Below are positions 40,736-49,380 of a stretch of DNA of 60,218 nucleotides, piece by piece (the first letter of the stretch is position 1; every line of letters starts with the position of its first letter). The stretch is from positions 1 to 60,218 of the forward strand of contig NZ_QJJZ01000024.1 in assembly GCF_003201775.1 (NCBI RefSeq). The letters run 5' to 3'. The position numbers were made by a program, and so were the translations under genes. The stretch comes from Arenibacter sp. ARW7G5Y1. Its GTDB lineage: Bacteria > Bacteroidota > Bacteroidia > Flavobacteriales > Flavobacteriaceae. The notes beneath the pieces were generated by a model. The model was not told the origin of the DNA and searched no databases. It saw only the letters and a list, made by a program, of their open reading frames with translations.

Positions 40736-43474
40736 CTACGATTTTGTTAAAAATTCATCCAAGTTCATAATGGCATTGGCCACCACGGTCAATGCCGCCA
40801 AATTGGCATCCGTACCGGTTTCAAAAGGAATGAATTCCTTGATGTTCTTCGGTTTTTCCCGGAAATCGGAAAGTGAAGTGTTGTACAGTTCCTTTAGGAC
40901 GTTAAGTTTCTCGTCCGAAATATCGGCCAAAACGGCTTTCCTGTAGCCATGGCGTATACTATTGTCCACATTGCTTCCCTGGGCCATAAATTTGGCCAGA
41001 TGGTAGGCCGTTTCCAGATAAACGGGATCGTTTAGGGTGACCAGGGCCTGTAATGGGGTATTGGTCACGGTCCTGCGTACCGTTGATACTTCCCTGCTTC
41101 CTGCGTCAAAAGTGAGGAAGGATGGGTAGGGGCTGGTTCTTTTTAAATAAGTGTATACTGCCTTTCGGTATTTGTCTTCCCCTTGGCTTTCTACCCAATT
41201 GCCACCGTTGTATACAGTTTGCCATATACCTTCCGGTTGTGGTGGCATAACACTTGGGCCGTACATTTTTGTGCTCAAAAGACCCGACACGGCCAAGGCC
41301 TGATCGCGAATTTGTTCCGCTCCCAATCGAATTCTGGGGCCCCGTGCATAGAGTAGGTTTTCAGGGTCCAAATTGTATAACCTGGCATTGTTCTTGGAAC
41401 TCTGGCGGTAGGTACCGGACATAACAATGTCCTTTACCAGGGCCTTTATGCTCCAATTGTGCTCGTTCATGAACCTTAAGGCCAGCCAGTCCAATAATTC
41501 GGGGTGCGATGGCGGGTCGGACTGTGACCCCATATCTTCCAGGGAGGCTACTATGCCGCGGCCATAAATTTGCTGCCATACCCTATTTACAAGGGTACGT
41601 GCCGTTAGCGGGTTCTCCTTGCTGACCAGCCATTTGGACAGCCCGAGCCTATTTTTTGGCCAGGCATCGTTCCAGGCATTGAGACTTTGTGGAGTGGCGG
41701 GCTCAACGGTATCGGTTTTCATGAGCCAATTGCCCCTTTCAAAGACCTGGGTGGCCCTTTTTTGGTAGTCGGGATTTTCAATGATGATGGGCAGTGTAGG
41801 GGTGTTGGAGTTCAACAGTTTCATAAAGCTGTCATCGATCTGGGAGTATCCGGAATTATCCCCGGCCTTTATTTCCGGGAGAAATGCAAACCAGGAGATA
41901 TAACTGGTGGCGCTTTTGGGAGAAATCCTGTCGTTATCGGCCTCTATATATAAGTTTATTTTGTCGTCTGTTCTTTTGAACGGGAACTTTTGGATTTCCC
42001 TTCCCTTGGTCCTGTTCGTAGTAAATTGGGACAGGATCTCCCCTTGCGCATTATCCTTTCTGATGGTCACTTTGGTTCCATCTATAGAGGAGGAATACTT
42101 CAGGTATATATGGTCGGCACCTTGGGTATGGACATCGGGGAGGTAGCAGGAGCCATTGTCCCTTAGGGCCAGCCATTTCGTGTCCGCCAAATTTCCATTG
42201 GTATAATCCTTGGCCAAATGGGCATGGTAGATCGGTTCGGAATATTGTAGGAAATTGTAATAGGCCTTGGCCACTTCCCTGTTCTCATTTTTGGCGATCC
42301 ATTGGTAAATCCTATCCACTTCCTCCTGTTGTTCCCCGGAGTAAAATCGTAGATTGGGCTCATCCTCTGAAGTGTCCTCGTCCCTGGTGTTGTTAAAAAA
42401 AGCCATGAGATTGTAGTACTCCCTGTTCTTAAAGGGGTCGTAGGTATGGCTATGGCACTGTACACATCCAATGGTGGTGCTCTGCCATACTTCAAAGGTG
42501 GTGTTTACCCTGTCTATTACGGAGGCTACCCTGAATTCCTCATCCTCGGTCCCGCCCTCGTCGTTGTTCATTGTATTTCTGTGAAAGGCTGTAGCTATAA
42601 GTTGATCTACGGAAGGGTCCGGTAAAAGATCGCCCGCAAGTTGTTCAATGGTAAACCGGTCAAAGGGCATGTCATTATTCAATGCCTTTATTACCCAGTC
42701 CCTATATCGCCACATAGTCCTGCCCATGTCCTTTTCATAGCCTTTGGTGTCCGCATAACGCGCATGGTCCAACCACCAACTGGCCCACTTTTCACCATAT
42801 GCATCCCTGGAGAGAAGCTCGTCCACCATATTTTCATAGGTAATTTTGCCTGTGGTAAAATCATTAAATAAGGAATCGTCCGGTGGTAGTCCCGTTATAT
42901 CCAGGGACAGTCTGCGCGCCAATACGTTTTGCTCGGCAGGCGGACTTGGTTCCAAGCCGTTATTTTCCAAGGTTCTTAAAATAAAGTGGTCTATGTCATT
43001 TTTAATAAATCCTTGGGCATCCCCGGAAGAAATACCGGCCGATTGGGCAGCTTTGGGAACTTCCACTTTTTCCGGTAGGGTATAGGCCCAGTGTTTGCCC
43101 CATTTGGCACCCTGATCTACCCACTTGGTCAATAGTTCTATGTCCTCTTTTGAAAGTTTGGATTTTTTATAGGGCATGCGCAATTCCGGGTCATCTTCCT
43201 TTAAGCGCTGGATGAACGGACTTTTGGCGGCATTGCCGGGGATAATGGCGGGCCCTCCCGATTCGGTATCGGCAAAGGCCTCCTCTTCAAATAATAGACT
43301 AAATCCGCCACTTTTCTTTACCCCTCCGTGGCAGGTAATACAGTTCTTGTTCAGGATGGGTTTTATATCGGCACTAAAATCAACGGTGTCCGAGGGTTTA
43401 AGAAGGCTCCAGACAGAAATAATAAGTATAATGATACCTATAAATAAAAGACCATATGATACTTTCTTTTTCAC
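40736..43474 (-). CDS. DUF1549/DUF1553 protein with planctomycete cytochrome c domain
   Basis: This 912-residue protein has an N-terminal membrane anchor (YGLLFIGIIILIISVWSLL). A PSCyt1-type cytochrome domain carries the heme motif CITCH in ILNKNCITCHGGVKKSGGFS. DUF1549 follows (about 165-370; DHFILRTLENNGLEPSPPAE), with a second CxxCH in TIGCVQCHSHTYDPF. A beta-rich insert (about 430-560) precedes DUF1553 (about 620-880; RTLVNRVWQQIYGRGIVASL). It is the partner of DUF1501 and the first gene of the cluster. Its biochemical role is unproven; the heme motifs imply a redox function at the envelope. Confidence 0.93.
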   Translation of the reverse strand: MKKKVSYGLLFIGIIILIISVWSLLKPSDTVDFSADIKPILNKNCITCHGGVKKSGGFSLLFEEEAFADTESGGPAIIPGNAAKSPFIQRLKEDDPELRMPYKKSKLSKEDIELLTKWVDQGAKWGKHWAYTLPEKVEVPKAAQSAGISSGDAQGFIKNDIDHFILRTLENNGLEPSPPAEQNVLARRLSLDITGLPPDDSLFNDFTTGKITYENMVDELLSRDAYGEKWASWWLDHARYADTKGYEKDMGRTMWRYRDWVIKALNNDMPFDRFTIEQLAGDLLPDPSVDQLIATAFHRNTMNNDEGGTEDEEFRVASVIDRVNTTFEVWQSTTIGCVQCHSHTYDPFKNREYYNLMAFFNNTRDEDTSEDEPNLRFYSGEQQEEVDRIYQWIAKNENREVAKAYYNFLQYSEPIYHAHLAKDYTNGNLADTKWLALRDNGSCYLPDVHTQGADHIYLKYSSSIDGTKVTIRKDNAQGEILSQFTTNRTKGREIQKFPFKRTDDKINLYIEADNDRISPKSATSYISWFAFLPEIKAGDNSGYSQIDDSFMKLLNSNTPTLPIIIENPDYQKRATQVFERGNWLMKTDTVEPATPQSLNAWNDAWPKNRLGLSKWLVSKENPLTARTLVNRVWQQIYGRGIVASLEDMGSQSDPPSHPELLDWLALRFMNEHNWSIKALVKDIVMSGTYRQSSKNNARLYNLDPENLLYARGPRIRLGAEQIRDQALAVSGLLSTKMYGPSVMPPQPEGIWQTVYNGGNWVESQGEDKYRKAVYTYLKRTSPYPSFLTFDAGSREVSTVRRTVTNTPLQALVTLNDPVYLETAYHLAKFMAQGSNVDNSIRHGYRKAVLADISDEKLNVLKELYNTSLSDFREKPKNIKEFIPFETGTDANLAALTVVANAIMNLDEFLTKS

Positions 43475-44031
43475 GCTATTGTTTTTTTATCTTTATTCAA
43501 TATCCATGTTTTCAAACCCATACACTTCTTCATATTTGGGGTAGGATAGCAGTAAGAAGCTCGGCTATATATTTTAAGATTATAATGATACTGCTTCATA
43601 AAATTGGGTGCAACCCGGATTTTGTCTAATGCCAATACTTTTTTGCACCAGACTAATATAAAGGTTTTTTATTAGCCTCCGTTATTTACTTCAGTTCAAG
43701 AATCCAATCCCATCAACCTGCAATATCCTATTTTTGGGATAATAAATAGGGGGTATTTTCGGCAATTGTGTGGGAAATAAGCCCCATTTGTTATCAAATA
43801 TGACGTCGTTGTTGGATATTCTCTATTAATTCCGGATGTTGTTCAATCTATAATTCCAATTACATTGGAACAATGTGCTTATAAAAATATGAAATTGCAA
43901 AGGCTTTGTCAACCACAATTATTGTCCCGAGAGGGGAGGATGGTTAAAAGGGATAAGGATTTAAGTGATTCTATCCCAAGAATAGAATCACTTAAAACAA
44001 TTTTGGAATTTTGTATTGAATTCCTTGGAGA
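43475..44031. other. 557-bp gap with a hairpin near the lysS end
   Basis: A perfect 15-bp inverted repeat, TTTAAGTGATTCTAT at 43960-43974 and its complement at 43982-43996, lies 36 bp past the lysS stop. It probably ends lysS transcription, although no T-tract is next to it. The rest is AT-rich, must hold the promoter of the DUF1549/DUF1553 cluster, and shows no supported gene. Confidence 0.5.
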
Positions 44032-45723
44032 TTATTTCTTTAAAAGAACCACTTTAATTTCGCCTTCGGTGGCAACCTTGATCAACTCGTGCTTGGAAAG
44101 GGCCTTCATGGATTTATCCCATTTTTTGCCGCTTAGTCCCGCTTTTGTCTTAAGTTCGTCCAACGCTAGTTTGCCTTCTGGTTTTAATAAGGCAAGTATC
44201 TCTTTTTCTTCCTCGCTAAGTTCCAGTTGTTTCTTTTCTGGTCTCATTTGAGGGAAGAACAGAACTTCCTGAATAGAAGCGTTGTTGGTCATTAGCATAA
44301 CCAAGCGATCAATACCTATGCCAATACCACTTGTAGGTGGCATTCCGTATTCCAAGGCCCTCAGAAAATCCTGATCAATGAACATGGCCTCGTCGTCGCC
44401 TTTTTCTGAAAGTTGAAGTTGTTCCTCAAACCTTTCCCGTTGGTCAATGGGGTCGTTCAGCTCGGAATAGGCATTGGCCAATTCCTTACCGTTTACCATG
44501 AGTTCAAAGCGTTCGGTTAATGCGGGATTGTCCCTGTGCTCCTTGCACAAAGGACTCATTTCCTTGGGGTAATCCGTGATAAAGGTAGGCTGTATGTAGT
44601 GATGTTCACATTTTTCACCGAAAATTTCATCTATGAGCTTGCCAACACCCATACTATCATCTACCTCAATATTTAGTTTTTTGGCAACTTCCTTGAGTTC
44701 CACCTCGTCCATCCCGGCAACATCAAAACCGGTATGTATTTTTATAGCCTCCAGAATAGGGACCCTAGGGTAAGGGGCCTTAAATTCGATCTCATTTTTG
44801 CCAACGGTTACTTTGGAAGTGCCGTTGGAATCGATGGCTACTTTTTCCAAAAGTTTTTCGGTCATGTCCATCATCCAATTGTAATCCTTGTAGGCCACAT
44901 AAAGTTCCATGACCGTAAACTCAGGATTATGGGTGCGATCCATGCCTTCGTTCCTAAAGTCCTTGGCAAATTCATAAACGCCATCAAAGCCACCAACAAT
45001 CAGTCTCTTTAGATATAGCTCATTGGCTACCCTTAGGTATAAAGGAATATTAAGTGCATTGTGGTGCGTCATAAACGGACGGGCAGCGGCGCCTCCAGGA
45101 ATGGGTTGTAGTATTGGGGTCTCGACCTCCAAATAGCCGGCATCGTTAAAAAACTGGCGCATACTATTGGTTATTTTAGTACGCTTAATAAAGTTTTTCT
45201 TAACGCTTGGGTTTACTACCAAATCCACGTATCGCTGACGATAGCGCAATTCAGGGTCGTTAAATTCATCGTAAACTTTTCCGTCGGCATCTACCTTGGG
45301 CAAGGGCAAGGGACGCAAGGATTTACTTAGCAAAGTAAAATTCCTGACCATGACGGTTTTCTCGCCAACCTGTGTGGTGAAAAGTTCCCCTTCTATCCCT
45401 ATAATATCGCCAATATCCAACAATTTTTTATATACATCGTTGTACAGGGTTTTATCTTCTCCAGTGCAAATTTCGTCCCTATTAAAATAGACCTGTATAC
45501 GGCCTTCGCTATCCTGTAGTTCGGCAAAGGAAGCCTTGCCTTGGATTCTTCTGGACATAAGTCTTCCGGAAAGCACTACCTTTTTACCTTCTTCATAATT
45601 TTCCTTGGCATTTCTAGAAGTGCTATCTACTGGGTATAGAGCCGCGGGATAGGGATCGATGCCCAATTCCCTTAGCTTGCCAAGTTTCTCCCTTCTAATC
45701 ACTTCTTGTTCCGAAAGCTGCAT
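44032..45723 (-). CDS. lysS: lysyl-tRNA synthetase, class II
   Basis: This 563-residue protein has an OB-fold anticodon domain (about 55-170). A class II core follows with motif 2 [20 protein letters not shown] and motif 3 [13 protein letters not shown], preceded by [18 protein letters not shown]. It extends about 60 residues beyond the usual end, with a charged tail containing [20 protein letters not shown], as I recall for some Bacteroidota enzymes. It charges tRNA-Lys. It is a single gene with no neighbours in the same operon. Confidence 0.96.
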   Translation of the reverse strand: MQLSEQEVIRREKLGKLRELGIDPYPAALYPVDSTSRNAKENYEEGKKVVLSGRLMSRRIQGKASFAELQDSEGRIQVYFNRDEICTGEDKTLYNDVYKKLLDIGDIIGIEGELFTTQVGEKTVMVRNFTLLSKSLRPLPLPKVDADGKVYDEFNDPELRYRQRYVDLVVNPSVKKNFIKRTKITNSMRQFFNDAGYLEVETPILQPIPGGAAARPFMTHHNALNIPLYLRVANELYLKRLIVGGFDGVYEFAKDFRNEGMDRTHNPEFTVMELYVAYKDYNWMMDMTEKLLEKVAIDSNGTSKVTVGKNEIEFKAPYPRVPILEAIKIHTGFDVAGMDEVELKEVAKKLNIEVDDSMGVGKLIDEIFGEKCEHHYIQPTFITDYPKEMSPLCKEHRDNPALTERFELMVNGKELANAYSELNDPIDQRERFEEQLQLSEKGDDEAMFIDQDFLRALEYGMPPTSGIGIGIDRLVMLMTNNASIQEVLFFPQMRPEKKQLELSEEEKEILALLKPEGKLALDELKTKAGLSGKKWDKSMKALSKHELIKVATEGEIKVVLLKK

Positions 45724-45913
45724 ATTCTTATAAATTAAGGCTGCAAATATAGGTACTCTGCATTAATCTATCAATCCTAAAATCAGAATTGATCGTTTTC
45801 AAAATAGCATATTCAAATTATTCCCAATTTATTGTAACAAAATGTTCGTTTTTTAGTCTTATTGGTATACTTGTCCCGTTATGGGACTTCATCAATCAAA
45901 AATCGAAATAACC

Positions 45914-46069
45914 ATGGGCTGTTTTAGGGTCATATTGGCCATTATTTTCCCACCCCTGGCCGTAATAGGCAAGGGGTGCGGTTCCTTTGTAATAGTTTTT
46001 CTGCTTACTCTATGTGGATGGGTACCCGGTGTAATTGCTGCATTGGTCATTCTTAACAATCCAAGCTAG
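45914..46069 (+). CDS. Pmp3/YqaE family small membrane protein
   Basis: The 51 residues from MGCFRVILAIIFPPLAVIGK comprise two hydrophobic helices separated by a short loop, then VPGVIAALVILNN. This is the Pmp3/YqaE fold, a stress-linked membrane peptide. An in-frame ATG at 45881 would add 11 polar residues and coincide with the transcription start inferred from TATACTTG at 45866-45873, so I prefer the later ATG. lipB follows 43 bp after its stop with its own promoter. Confidence 0.8.
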   Translation: MGCFRVILAIIFPPLAVIGKGCGSFVIVFLLTLCGWVPGVIAALVILNNPS

Positions 46070-46078
46070 GTTTTGTGG

Positions 46079-46108
46079 TTTGGTTTATGGGGAGAGTTTG
46101 TATCTTTG
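46079..46108 (+). promoter_or_regulatory. promoter of lipB, apparently giving a leaderless mRNA
   Basis: TATCTTTG at 46101-46108 is an exact TAnnTTTG match, with TTTG at 46079-46082 (18-nt spacer) as -33 box. The start codon follows 4 nt after the -7 element, so transcription should begin at or within a few bases of the ATG. Confidence 0.6.
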
Positions 46109-46112
46109 CCAC

Positions 46113-46829
46113 ATGAATAAAAGTATTCTCTTAGAAGATTTGGGATGTAAGGATTACAAGGATACTTGGGATTACCAGGAACAATTGTTCAAATCTATTA
46201 TCGATTTAAAAATAAGGAATAGGAGGGAGGGTTCCCACTTGGAAACACCCAATCATTTCTTGTTTGTAGAGCATCCGCATGTCTACACTTTGGGAAAAAG
46301 TGGTGACCTGCAAAATCTGTTGGTGGATGAAAATGTACTTAATGAAAAAGGTGCCCAATTTTACAAGATAAACCGGGGCGGGGATATAACCTATCATGGC
46401 CCGGGACAGATTGTTGGTTATCCTATCCTGGACCTCGATAATTTTTTTACAGATATTCATAAATACCTGAGGCTTTTGGAGGAGATGGTTATTTTGACCT
46501 TGGCTGACTATGGACTTAAAGCGGAGCGATCTAAAGGGGAAACAGGTGTTTGGTTGGATGTGGGTACACCGTTTGCACGAAAAATATGTGCCATGGGGGT
46601 GCGGGCCAGTCGATGGGTTACCATGCACGGATTTGCCTTGAACGTAAATGTGGATTTGGGCTATTTCGACTTGATGATTCCCTGTGGTATCAAAGGGAAG
46701 GCCGTTACTTCCTTAAATGTGGAGCTTGGCGTACGGGAAGTGGATATGGCCGAGGTGAAGCAAAGGCTTCTTGGACATTTTGCAACACTTTTTGAAGCAG
46801 GGATTATAGAACAAAAAGCCGAAGTGTAA
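46113..46829 (+). CDS. lipB: octanoyl-[acyl-carrier-protein]:protein N-octanoyltransferase LipB
   Basis: At 238 residues the start is the ATG opening MNKSILLEDLGCKDYKDTWD. An in-frame start 26 codons upstream overlaps the previous gene and adds unrelated sequence. Family blocks are NHFLFVEHPHVYTLGKSGD, GGDITYHGPGQIVGYPILDL and the catalytic Cys and Lys in PCGIKGKAVTSL. It transfers octanoate from acyl-carrier protein to lipoyl domains, the first step of lipoate synthesis. lipA is not in the window. Confidence 0.95.
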   Translation: MNKSILLEDLGCKDYKDTWDYQEQLFKSIIDLKIRNRREGSHLETPNHFLFVEHPHVYTLGKSGDLQNLLVDENVLNEKGAQFYKINRGGDITYHGPGQIVGYPILDLDNFFTDIHKYLRLLEEMVILTLADYGLKAERSKGETGVWLDVGTPFARKICAMGVRASRWVTMHGFALNVNVDLGYFDLMIPCGIKGKAVTSLNVELGVREVDMAEVKQRLLGHFATLFEAGIIEQKAEV

Positions 46830-47016
46830 GTCTCGGTGTTTGTCGCAGGATACTGTCTTAAGAGTAAACTCCTTTATGTTTAGAGCTATTGGGGAACTAG
46901 ATTACAGTTGTCTTAAAGCTAATCTGGCTAATACGTGTAAATGTATTCAATTCCATAAATAACCTTGTCCCTAGCTAAACCCCGGGAAAAGTACTTGATT
47001 CCATTATTGTTTTAAC

Positions 47017-47688
47017 TTAATCTTCAAAAGAGGTAAGCACACTCTTGCTTATTAGGCTACCTTTTTTATTGTAGGTTTCCTGCTGTACCATGCCGTAACC
47101 TTCAGCCAGCCACAACTTATTGCTGTTCGTCATCTTAACACCCATTTTGGCCTCCGTATCAAAGGTAATTACATAGCAATCAAAAGTGCCGGCCGGGGTG
47201 GTTATGGATTCGTTGCCTTCTACTTTTCTGTTGAAAAAATTCATATTCATTTTCATATTAAGGGGAGGCATCTTAACCGTCATCAATACATCGGCATCGG
47301 GTAGTGACTGTCCGGTATTGAGGTTATTGGGGTATAAAAGATCGGTTCCGGTCATTTCCACTTCCAAATCCTTGTATTGCCCCATTACTTCGGGCGACAT
47401 CATGGAACTAAAATCTACTTTAATCCCCTCATTCGTACAAGTAACTCCATAATCCGAACTCAAAATCATTTTGCCTTTTTCATCGTGCATTTCGTAATAT
47501 AAGGTAGCTGTATTGCCAACAAATTCCTTAACCACGTAATCCAATACTCCTGACACTTTATCTTTCTTGTCATAATTGGTAATTTGGAATTTGGTACCCT
47601 CATCCATTGGGAAGTATTTGCTACATTCCTGTGAAAAAGTTGTAGTGGCTACAAGAAAAAAACTATAAACTAAGGCAAGTGTTCTCAT
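47017..47688 (-). CDS. TapB-like (DUF3108-related) exported protein
   Basis: This 223-residue protein has a signal peptide (MRTLALVYSFFLVATTTFSQ). Its beta-rich body resembles the TapB/DUF3108-like fold: DEGTKFQITNYDKKDKVSGV, TPAGTFDCYVITFDTEAKMG and LWLAEGYGMVQQETYNKKG. These proteins are exported and of unclear role. The OmpA-family gene lies 31 bp upstream on the same strand, so the two probably form an operon. Confidence 0.75.
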   Translation of the reverse strand: MRTLALVYSFFLVATTTFSQECSKYFPMDEGTKFQITNYDKKDKVSGVLDYVVKEFVGNTATLYYEMHDEKGKMILSSDYGVTCTNEGIKVDFSSMMSPEVMGQYKDLEVEMTGTDLLYPNNLNTGQSLPDADVLMTVKMPPLNMKMNMNFFNRKVEGNESITTPAGTFDCYVITFDTEAKMGVKMTNSNKLWLAEGYGMVQQETYNKKGSLISKSVLTSFED

Positions 47689-47719
47689 ATTTATTATTTA
47701 GATTGAATATTTTTTTAAG

Positions 47720-49060
47720 TTATATTTTTTTGAATACGACACGCCTGTTCTGGGCTTTGCCATCTGGAGTATTATTGTCCCCAATGGGTTCGCTTTCTCC
47801 CTTGCCCTGGGTTTGTAAACGGCCGTCTGTAATGCCATAAACATTTACTAGGGCATTTTTTACCGCAGCAGCTCGTTTTTGGGATAGGCTTAAATTGGCA
47901 TCACCGGATCCATCTGCGTCCGTATGTCCAACTATCATAAGGTTCATTCCTTTTTCTTCCTGCAAAACTTGCGAAATTTGTCGTATGATCCCCATGGATT
48001 GAGGTTGGATGTTGGCCGAGCCGGAATCGAACAGAATGCCATTGGTGGAAACTTCCCCCTCGGCAATCAATTTGCGTCTGAGGTCTACCCCTCCTTCGGC
48101 CACTTTTAAATTGGTGATAAATATTCGTTCCTTTCCATCTTTTAAATTGTTGACATTAAATTTTAAGGAAGAAATATGTTCTCCCAAAGGGATAAATTTT
48201 GGAATATCAACGTATTTATGCTCATTGACCCAGACCCTGAATCTCTGACCATTAACGGCAATGGATATATGGGGTCTATTTAGTACTTCGTCCCTTATAT
48301 CGGCCCTAATGGCATTGTTTATCTCACTTCCCGCTACTTTATCGAAGTTCTTTACCCTTATATTGAAGGCGCCATATTGTCCTACAGGGAACCATACATA
48401 ACCGTAATACTGGCCTGCCTTGAATTTTGGGTCATCACTGAGGGTTAAGCTTATACCTGCTGTAGAGGAAGTTTTCTGATCCAGTCCAGAGGTCAACAAA
48501 TCAAATTCAATGGTATAATCTTCAGGAAGTTTGGGAGCAATAGGAATGTAATAGGTATTCCATCCCGGCAAGAATTCCAACCATTTTTCGGAAGACTCAT
48601 TGATCGTTACCACTTCCCCACTCCCGTTCGTATCCCATTTGGAAGGGAAGTCACCAATAAAATCGTTGGAAAAGTCATCGAAAAATAGAGGTTTGTCTCC
48701 GGGGACATAGTCAAATTTACTATATACTTGGATTGTCTTGGCAGTACCCTGGGCAACCTTGGTTCCGTTGCCCGAGTTGTCGCCGGTATTTCCGTGATTG
48801 CCTTGGTCCGAAGGAGGTAATGGGCTGTCTATTTGTGGGTTGGAAGTTGGTTTTTTAGAGCCAGGTTCCAATATACTGTCCAATACGGCATCTGTTTTTT
48901 TTGAAGCTTCCCTATCTACACGGTTTTCTACGGTCCGCTCCACGGCTCTTTCTGCACGTTTGCCCAATTTTTTCAAGATTTGGCCTTGTAGGGAGGCGGA
49001 AAAAAAGAAAACCAATAGAATAGCTGGAATTGTTTTGGGGAATGCCTTTAAGGGATTCAT
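47720..49060 (-). CDS. OmpA-family outer membrane protein
   Basis: At 446 residues it starts at MNPLKAFPKTIPAILLVFFF; an in-frame start upstream adds 15 charged residues before the signal peptide. A coiled helix follows (LKKLGKRAERAVERTVENRV), then a beta-sandwich middle (about 125-320) with FFDDFSNDFIGDFPSKWDTN. The C-terminal OmpA peptidoglycan-binding domain (about 335-445) has the typical VGHTDADGSGDANLSLSQKR and GEPIGDNNTPDGKAQNRRV-like end. It links the outer membrane to the cell wall. The TapB-like gene follows in the same operon. Confidence 0.92.
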   Translation of the reverse strand: MNPLKAFPKTIPAILLVFFFSASLQGQILKKLGKRAERAVERTVENRVDREASKKTDAVLDSILEPGSKKPTSNPQIDSPLPPSDQGNHGNTGDNSGNGTKVAQGTAKTIQVYSKFDYVPGDKPLFFDDFSNDFIGDFPSKWDTNGSGEVVTINESSEKWLEFLPGWNTYYIPIAPKLPEDYTIEFDLLTSGLDQKTSSTAGISLTLSDDPKFKAGQYYGYVWFPVGQYGAFNIRVKNFDKVAGSEINNAIRADIRDEVLNRPHISIAVNGQRFRVWVNEHKYVDIPKFIPLGEHISSLKFNVNNLKDGKERIFITNLKVAEGGVDLRRKLIAEGEVSTNGILFDSGSANIQPQSMGIIRQISQVLQEEKGMNLMIVGHTDADGSGDANLSLSQKRAAAVKNALVNVYGITDGRLQTQGKGESEPIGDNNTPDGKAQNRRVVFKKI

Positions 49061-49380
49061 AATCTTTCGTTTTTTATGTTCTCGTAGTGTTTTTGACTCA
49101 ATCAACTTTAGGTCGATAAACCAACTAAATTTAACAAAATTTCGGGCTTGTGCAGAGATAGGTGTATATCTTGCATGTTTTTATGTATTAATGGTGTGTT
49201 ACAACCAATGTTTAACATTTACATCGGAAATATTTGTAAAAAAAGAAATGCCACTAGGCATTGATAAGCCTAAAAATGTAGGATTAATGGGGAAATTGAG
49301 TATTATTTTTAAGATTAAAAAAAGCAGAAAATTCTTGCCTTTTTATCAATTGTCAGGAAAATTTAAATGATGTGTTTTTC
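49061..49380. other. 320-bp gap upstream of the OmpA-family gene
   Basis: AT-rich sequence between an OmpA-family gene and the tail of the lipoprotein gene, both on the minus strand. A 41-codon plus-strand frame from 49248 (MPLGIDKPKNVGLMGKLSII) has no supporting evidence. The stretch must include the promoter of the OmpA-TapB operon. Confidence 0.4.

Noticed and set aside
48798..49370. 190-codon plus-strand frame overlapping the OmpA-family start
   Set aside because: Two-thirds lies antisense to a supported gene; the tail beyond it is AT-rich Lys-rich sequence without a recognisable domain.
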